The position numbers and the translations under genes are program-made. A DNA stretch of 64,000 bases from Chloroflexota bacterium (lineage in GTDB: Bacteria > Chloroflexota > Anaerolineae > Aggregatilineales > Phototrophicaceae): NCBI GenBank assembly GCA_016223085.1, contig JACRPS010000004.1:62001-126000 (forward strand), written 5' to 3'. Below the pieces are notes generated by a model, which was not told where the DNA came from, did not search any database, and saw only the letters and a program-made list of their open reading frames with translations. Positions within the stretch are counted from its first letter, which is position 1, and every line of letters starts with the position of its first letter. Below, piece after piece: positions 59,939 through 64,000 of the stretch.

Positions 59939-61126
59939 GTGAACAGCAAAGAACGCATGGCGCTTGCCATGCGCCACCAAACCCCGGACCGCGTGCCGGT
60001 GATGTGCCAGCTATCGCTGGGGCACTACTTCCTGAACCTGCGCGGTCAGTTGAAACCGTATGAAATCTGGTTCACCAGTGACGGCTTTGCCGAGGCGCTG
60101 CTGACGCTACGTGACCGCTACCGCTTCGATGGCATTCTCATCAACATTCCTGGACGCGACCCAAACTGGCTGCGGGACGTAGCCGCGCTGGACGAACGCG
60201 ACGACGGCGGCGCGGTCATTCGCTGGCGCGACGGTGGACGCACCATCGTGCCGCCGGACGACAATGCCCTGTACGAATCGGCCAACGAACCGGCCCGACC
60301 CGACTTCACGAGCTTTGATCCCGACACCGATTTTGACCGGCTGGACGAATACCCCGCCTATACCTGGGGCGTGTACCACACGCCCTTCCTGCGAGCCAAA
60401 ACGCCGGGGCTGCTGCTTCAGCCGCCGGAGTATTTTTTTAATACGATTGACCAGGTGCGCGCAGCAGCCGGTGATACTATATCGGTTCATGGCGAGGTGT
60501 TTTCGCCGTTCACGCACTTCCTGGAACTGTTTGGCTATCAGGAAGCCATGCTGGCGCTGGTGATGGACTCCGGCAGGGCTGAAGCGATTCTTGACCGGCT
60601 GGCCGATGCGTCTATCGCCTGGGGGGCGGCACAGGCACAGCGTGGCGCGGACGCGGTGCTGATCTCGTCCGCCTTCGCCGGCAGCGGCTTCATCTCCTCC
60701 GCCATGTACGCGCAGTTTGTGATGCCGTATGAGCGCAAGGTGGTGGACGCGCTGCACCACGAATTTCCCACTGTGCCGGTTTACACCCATACCTGTGGCC
60801 GCCTGGGCGACCGGCTGGAACTGCTGGCCGATTCGCGCACGGACGGCGTGGATACGCTCGACCCGCCGCCCCTCGGTGACACCGAGCTGGCCGACGCCAA
60901 GACGCGCATTGGCGACCGTCTGTTTATTAAGGGCAATATGAACGCCGTCGCGCTGCTGACCGACACCGAACAGCGGGTGATTGACCGCGCCTGCCGCGCG
61001 CTGGAAGCCGGCAAGCCGAACGGCGGGTACATCCTCAGCACGGCCTGCTCGGTTGCGCCGTGTGTTGAACCCTGGAAACTGGAACTGCTGGTTGATCTGG
61101 CAGACGAGCACGGACGCTACGACTAA
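59939..61126 (+). CDS. Uroporphyrinogen decarboxylase-family protein (third)
   Basis: URO-D/methyltransferase-superfamily protein of 395 aa. Unlike the two at 35603-37928 it keeps the complete set expected of a zinc thiol/cobamide methyltransferase: HTC in VYTHTCGRLGDR and later cysteines in STACSVAPCVEP. GTG at 59939 starts four bases after the sugar permease stop. Its coupling to a sugar importer suggests a catabolic methyl or decarboxylation step on an imported compound rather than haem synthesis. That is inference. Confidence 0.85.
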   Translation: MNSKERMALAMRHQTPDRVPVMCQLSLGHYFLNLRGQLKPYEIWFTSDGFAEALLTLRDRYRFDGILINIPGRDPNWLRDVAALDERDDGGAVIRWRDGGRTIVPPDDNALYESANEPARPDFTSFDPDTDFDRLDEYPAYTWGVYHTPFLRAKTPGLLLQPPEYFFNTIDQVRAAAGDTISVHGEVFSPFTHFLELFGYQEAMLALVMDSGRAEAILDRLADASIAWGAAQAQRGADAVLISSAFAGSGFISSAMYAQFVMPYERKVVDALHHEFPTVPVYTHTCGRLGDRLELLADSRTDGVDTLDPPPLGDTELADAKTRIGDRLFIKGNMNAVALLTDTEQRVIDRACRALEAGKPNGGYILSTACSVAPCVEPWKLELLVDLADEHGRYD

Positions 61127-61145
61127 ATATCCACGAAGGTTATAA

Positions 61146-61167
61146 GGGTGAGCCTGTGTGCTCGCCC
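61146..61167. repeat. Degenerate GGGTGAGC hairpin after third ABC operon
   Basis: GGGTGAGC (61146-61153) and GCTCGCCC (61160-61167) pair with one wobble, 19 bases after the URO-D stop. It may be a decayed GGGGCG-family hairpin that ends the operon. Confidence 0.45.
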
Positions 61168-61359
61168 CAATTGGTGTTTCCAGACCACAACGGCAGCCCC
61201 CGCGCCCTGACAGTGACACCGCCATTTTTACGCAATTCCGTAAATCATCAAGCCTCGCTCTCAATCACCCGGTTTATAATGATAGCGTTGAGAGAGTAAT
61301 TATAGTCTCTCGAGTGTTCATTTTTTCTTGATGAAGAGTGGTGGTTACGTCGGGCGCAC

Positions 61360-64000
61360 ATGGCATTCTCCATAGGTTTCAAACGGGTTGTGGTTGGCAT
61401 TGCGCTGACTTTGCTGGCGGCAGGTGGTTTAAGTATCCACCTCTCCTGGCCAACTGACACGCCGGTTATCCCGACGCTGATGGTACTGCCGACGCAGCCG
61501 GAAGCCGGTGCGCCCGTTTCGACCGTTGCTGCCGCGCCGCCAGTGGTATATACTCCTGTAACGCAGCCGACGGCCACGCTGGGTGTCCCGTCACCAGAGG
61601 CTGCGCCTATCCTGGCGACCCCGAACACCCCGGCGACCGTTCCCAATCAGATTGTCATTACGTTTCAGGCGTCAGCCTCCGCCAGCGATAAAGCGGCATA
61701 TGTTGCGGCGCTGGGCGGCACCATCGTGCAGGAGGTCACCGCGCTCAACAGCGTCGTTGTCAGCCTGCCAGCCGCGAACGCCGCGCTGCTCCCTGCCACT
61801 TCGATCATCGCCGCCAGCGAGCCGGATTATTACGCGGTTGCGCTGGGAGGCGAGGTGAACGATCCGCTTTACCCGCAGCAGTGGCACCTGCCGGTGATTG
61901 GCACGGCGGACGGCTGGGCTGCCGTAACGAGCGCAAGTCCTTCCGTCATTGTCGCCATCGTGGACAGTGGCATCTGCGCCGACCATCCGGATTTAGCCGG
62001 ACGTATCCTGCCCGGTTATGACTTCGTTGATCGTGACGGCCAGCCGCAGGACGCTCTGGGACACGGCTGCGGCGTCGCGGGCATTGTCGCCGCCAATGCC
62101 AGCAATGGCGAAGGCATCGCCGGTATCGCGCCCAACGTTCAAGTTCTGCCGCTGCGTGCGCTCGACTCGCGCGGAATCGGCACATATTCCAACGTGGCGG
62201 CGGCCATCGTTTACGCCGCCGATCACGGCGCAGCAGTCATTAATCTCTCACTCGGCGGTACGACTCCATCAGAGCTGCTACAAAACGCGGTGGATTACGC
62301 CATCGCCAAAGGCGCTCTCGTGATCGCAGCGGCGGGCAACACCGGCGGCGCCGTGCTGTACCCGGCAGCCTATGCGCCAGTGATCGCAGTCGCGTCAGTT
62401 GATTCCAGTTTGCAGCGCAGCCGCTTCAGCAGTTATGGGCCAGAGATTGATCTGTTTGCGCCGGGCGAAAACATTCTGACCACCAGCCACGACGGCGGCT
62501 ACCAGCCGATGACCGGCACCAGTTTTGCCGCGCCGCAGGCCGCCGGTATCGCCGCACTGGAACTGGCGCGCGGGCGGAACTTCATCCCAAACGGCGGTCT
62601 TCTCCGATTCACCGGCGAGGGTGCGCCCGTCGAGCCGACCGCAACTCTCCTTCCCACCACGCCCGCCGCGCCACCGTCTGCCCCGCTCATGCGCAACCCG
62701 GCAGCCGTTTATTGCCTCGATCTCGGCTACCGTTACGAAACCGTACCGGGCATCGGCGGCGGTGACGATGGCCTGTGTGTCTTCCCGGATGGCGACCGCT
62801 GCGAGCAGTGGGACTTTTACGCTGGCAAATGCGGGCAGGCCTATTCGTTCTGCGCCCGGCAGGGTTTGAACACCATCACGCTGAACCGCAGCGACAACTT
62901 CTCTCCGGCCTATGCCGCCTGCGCCGACGCTGCCGGCCACATCGTCGGCACGGTGAATGACCTGTCTGCGCTGGCCGACCGTGCCCAGGGCTGTTATGAC
63001 GGCGTTTGCCCACAGACCGCCGCGCCCGCCAGTCTTGATGTGCCAGTGAACCCGGCGGAAGACCCGGTTTCCCTGGTGCCCGTACCAGCATCGCTCGACT
63101 GGCGTAATTATCAGGGCGGCAACTGGCTGACGGCAGTTCGCAATCAGGGCAGTTGCGGCAGTTGCTGGGCTTTCGCAGCAGTCGGTGTGCTGGAAGCCGC
63201 GCTCAAGATCGGCGCGATCAATGCTGCCTGGAGTCCCGAACCGAATCTCGCCGAACAGTATTTGATTACTTCGGGTTGCGGTGCAGATGCCGGCGACTGC
63301 GCCGGCGGCTGGAGCCACCGCGCCCTCAATTTCATCCGCGATCACGGCATCACCGATGAAGTCTGTATGCCATACCAAGGACAGAACAGTCTGACCTGCT
63401 CCCCCACCTGCTCCGGCCTCACCCGCGCCGACCAGATTGGTTACAGCTACTGGCCGTCGGCGCAGTACATCAAACAAAACCTGGTAGCACGCGGACCAGT
63501 CGTGGTTTACATGCACATCGGCGGCACTTCCGGCGGCTACTGGGATAGCGGCGGCGTCTTCCGCTGCCGCCACGATGCTGCTAGTGACGGCAGCTATAAC
63601 ATAGACCACGCCGTCGTCGCCGTTGGCTACAATGACGCAGGCCGCTACTGGATCATCCGCAACAGTTGGGGCGCGGGCTGGAACGGGGACGGTTATTTTA
63701 AGGTCGGCTACAACGAGTGCAACATTGACAATACGTTTGTCGCCTATGCTCGACAGAATTTGCCGGCGCCGGCATCGCTGGAAGCGGACACTACGACCAC
63801 CGCAACCACCGCCCGCGTCACCTTTAGCTGGCAGGGAAGCCCGCTGCAGACCCGGTATAACTTCCGCATCACGACTGGCGCTGACCCGTCCAGTCCGCCG
63901 CTGGAGGATGCCTCCACCACCAACACCTACTACAGCTACACGTTCGACAGCCCCGGCACGTTTTACTGGCACGTCCGCAGCGCGGATGACAGCGGCGTGA
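61360..64000 (+). CDS. Subtilisin-DUF333-papain dual protease, truncated by window end
   Basis: One open frame of at least 880 residues runs without a stop from ATG 61360 to the window end. It has a signal/anchor helix (about residues 9-26), a Thr/Pro-rich linker and an inhibitor-like propeptide (about 90-165). A subtilisin S8 domain follows with Asp202 (VDSGIC), His235 (GHGCGVAG), oxyanion Asn327 (AAAGN) and Ser388 (GTSFAAP). A DUF333 segment comes next (about 446-545; NPAAVYCLDLGY and CFPDGDRCEQWDFY-like). A papain-type C1A domain (about 575-785) has Gln596, Cys602 (QGSCGSCWAF), His750 (DHAVVAVGY) and Asn768 (NSWG). A fibronectin-like beta region begins near 795. Both active sites look complete. 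It should be secreted or surface bound. Confidence 0.92.
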   Translation, partial: MAFSIGFKRVVVGIALTLLAAGGLSIHLSWPTDTPVIPTLMVLPTQPEAGAPVSTVAAAPPVVYTPVTQPTATLGVPSPEAAPILATPNTPATVPNQIVITFQASASASDKAAYVAALGGTIVQEVTALNSVVVSLPAANAALLPATSIIAASEPDYYAVALGGEVNDPLYPQQWHLPVIGTADGWAAVTSASPSVIVAIVDSGICADHPDLAGRILPGYDFVDRDGQPQDALGHGCGVAGIVAANASNGEGIAGIAPNVQVLPLRALDSRGIGTYSNVAAAIVYAADHGAAVINLSLGGTTPSELLQNAVDYAIAKGALVIAAAGNTGGAVLYPAAYAPVIAVASVDSSLQRSRFSSYGPEIDLFAPGENILTTSHDGGYQPMTGTSFAAPQAAGIAALELARGRNFIPNGGLLRFTGEGAPVEPTATLLPTTPAAPPSAPLMRNPAAVYCLDLGYRYETVPGIGGGDDGLCVFPDGDRCEQWDFYAGKCGQAYSFCARQGLNTITLNRSDNFSPAYAACADAAGHIVGTVNDLSALADRAQGCYDGVCPQTAAPASLDVPVNPAEDPVSLVPVPASLDWRNYQGGNWLTAVRNQGSCGSCWAFAAVGVLEAALKIGAINAAWSPEPNLAEQYLITSGCGADAGDCAGGWSHRALNFIRDHGITDEVCMPYQGQNSLTCSPTCSGLTRADQIGYSYWPSAQYIKQNLVARGPVVVYMHIGGTSGGYWDSGGVFRCRHDAASDGSYNIDHAVVAVGYNDAGRYWIIRNSWGAGWNGDGYFKVGYNECNIDNTFVAYARQNLPAPASLEADTTTTATTARVTFSWQGSPLQTRYNFRITTGADPSSPPLEDASTTNTYYSYTFDSPGTFYWHVRSADDSGV

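Noticed and set aside
60107-61264. 385-aa open frame on the minus strand
   Set aside because: Antisense to the third URO-D-like gene, which is coupled to the ABC operon.
62395-63972. 525-aa open frame on the minus strand
   Set aside because: It lies entirely antisense to the subtilisin-papain gene, whose translation shows two complete protease active sites; the minus frame is low-complexity and has no recognisable domain.

Overview
The window is a G+C-rich (roughly 60% by eye), densely coding bacterial chromosome segment with about 49 protein genes, no rRNA, tRNA, CRISPR array or insertion sequence that I could recognise. The gene content (three sugar ABC importers without their own ATPase, GH94/GH9/GH38/GH3/GH18/GH140-type glycosidases, uroporphyrinogen-decarboxylase-like proteins beside sugar operons, giant membrane Ser/Thr kinase-STAND-WD40 proteins, DUF5667/SH3 surface proteins) suggests a heterotrophic member of the Chloroflexota, probably Anaerolineae-like. 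This is inferred from gene content, not from a marker gene.

Layout. 1-10.8 kb (+): an amino-sugar/chito-oligosaccharide style operon: binding protein, an abnormally large permease (652 aa), a second permease, GH3 NagZ-like hexosaminidase, exported GH18-like hydrolase, ROK repressor, HTH-less LacI-type sensor, double-SIS sugar-phosphate isomerase/deaminase, ROK sugar kinase. 10.8-16.3 kb (-): cellulose/cellobiose operon (GH94 phosphorylase, exported GH9 cellulase, DUF4380 protein) behind a perfect CelR-type operator. 16.5-18.4 kb (+): ECF sigma factor plus membrane DUF5667/SH3 protein. 18.5-22.3 kb (-): sulfur-handling cluster (rhodanese, FmdB, DUF302, persulfide-dioxygenase-like MBL-rhodanese fusion, TauE/SafE exporter, rhodanese), divergent from a LysR regulator with a clear inverted-repeat operator. 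23.4-27.2 kb: ChaB, an unknown protein, PRC-barrel protein, MFS-HEAT fusion. 27.4-33.8 kb: secreted SH3/FecR-like protein, zinc-ribbon-FHA protein and a 1485-aa kinase-STAND-WD40 protein. 33.9-35.5 kb: TrmB regulator and VIT-family transporter. 35.6-40.9 kb: two UroD-like proteins, then an operon of two diiron ferritin-like proteins and a [2Fe-2S] ferredoxin. 41.0-48.4 kb: second sugar ABC importer divergent from a GH38 alpha-mannosidase and a GntR-LacI hybrid regulator. 48.4-54.6 kb: second kinase-STAND-WD40 protein with its own SH3/FecR-like secreted partner. 54.7-61.1 kb: GNAT, GH140-like hydrolase, third sugar ABC importer with a UroD-like gene coupled to it. 61.4-64.0 kb: a subtilisin-DUF333-papain fusion that runs off the window.

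Three themes stand out. First, two copies of a signalling module pair a single-pass membrane kinase/STAND/14-repeat WD40 protein with a secreted SH3/FecR-like protein; one copy adds an FHA reader. Second, short palindromic GTAGGGGCG-type hairpins are scattered between genes, and one lies between the binding-protein gene and the first permease gene in all three sugar ABC loci, two of them identical over 30 bp. Third, several unusual fusions occur: the permease with a block of about 300 extra residues, MFS-HEAT, and the two-protease polypeptide.
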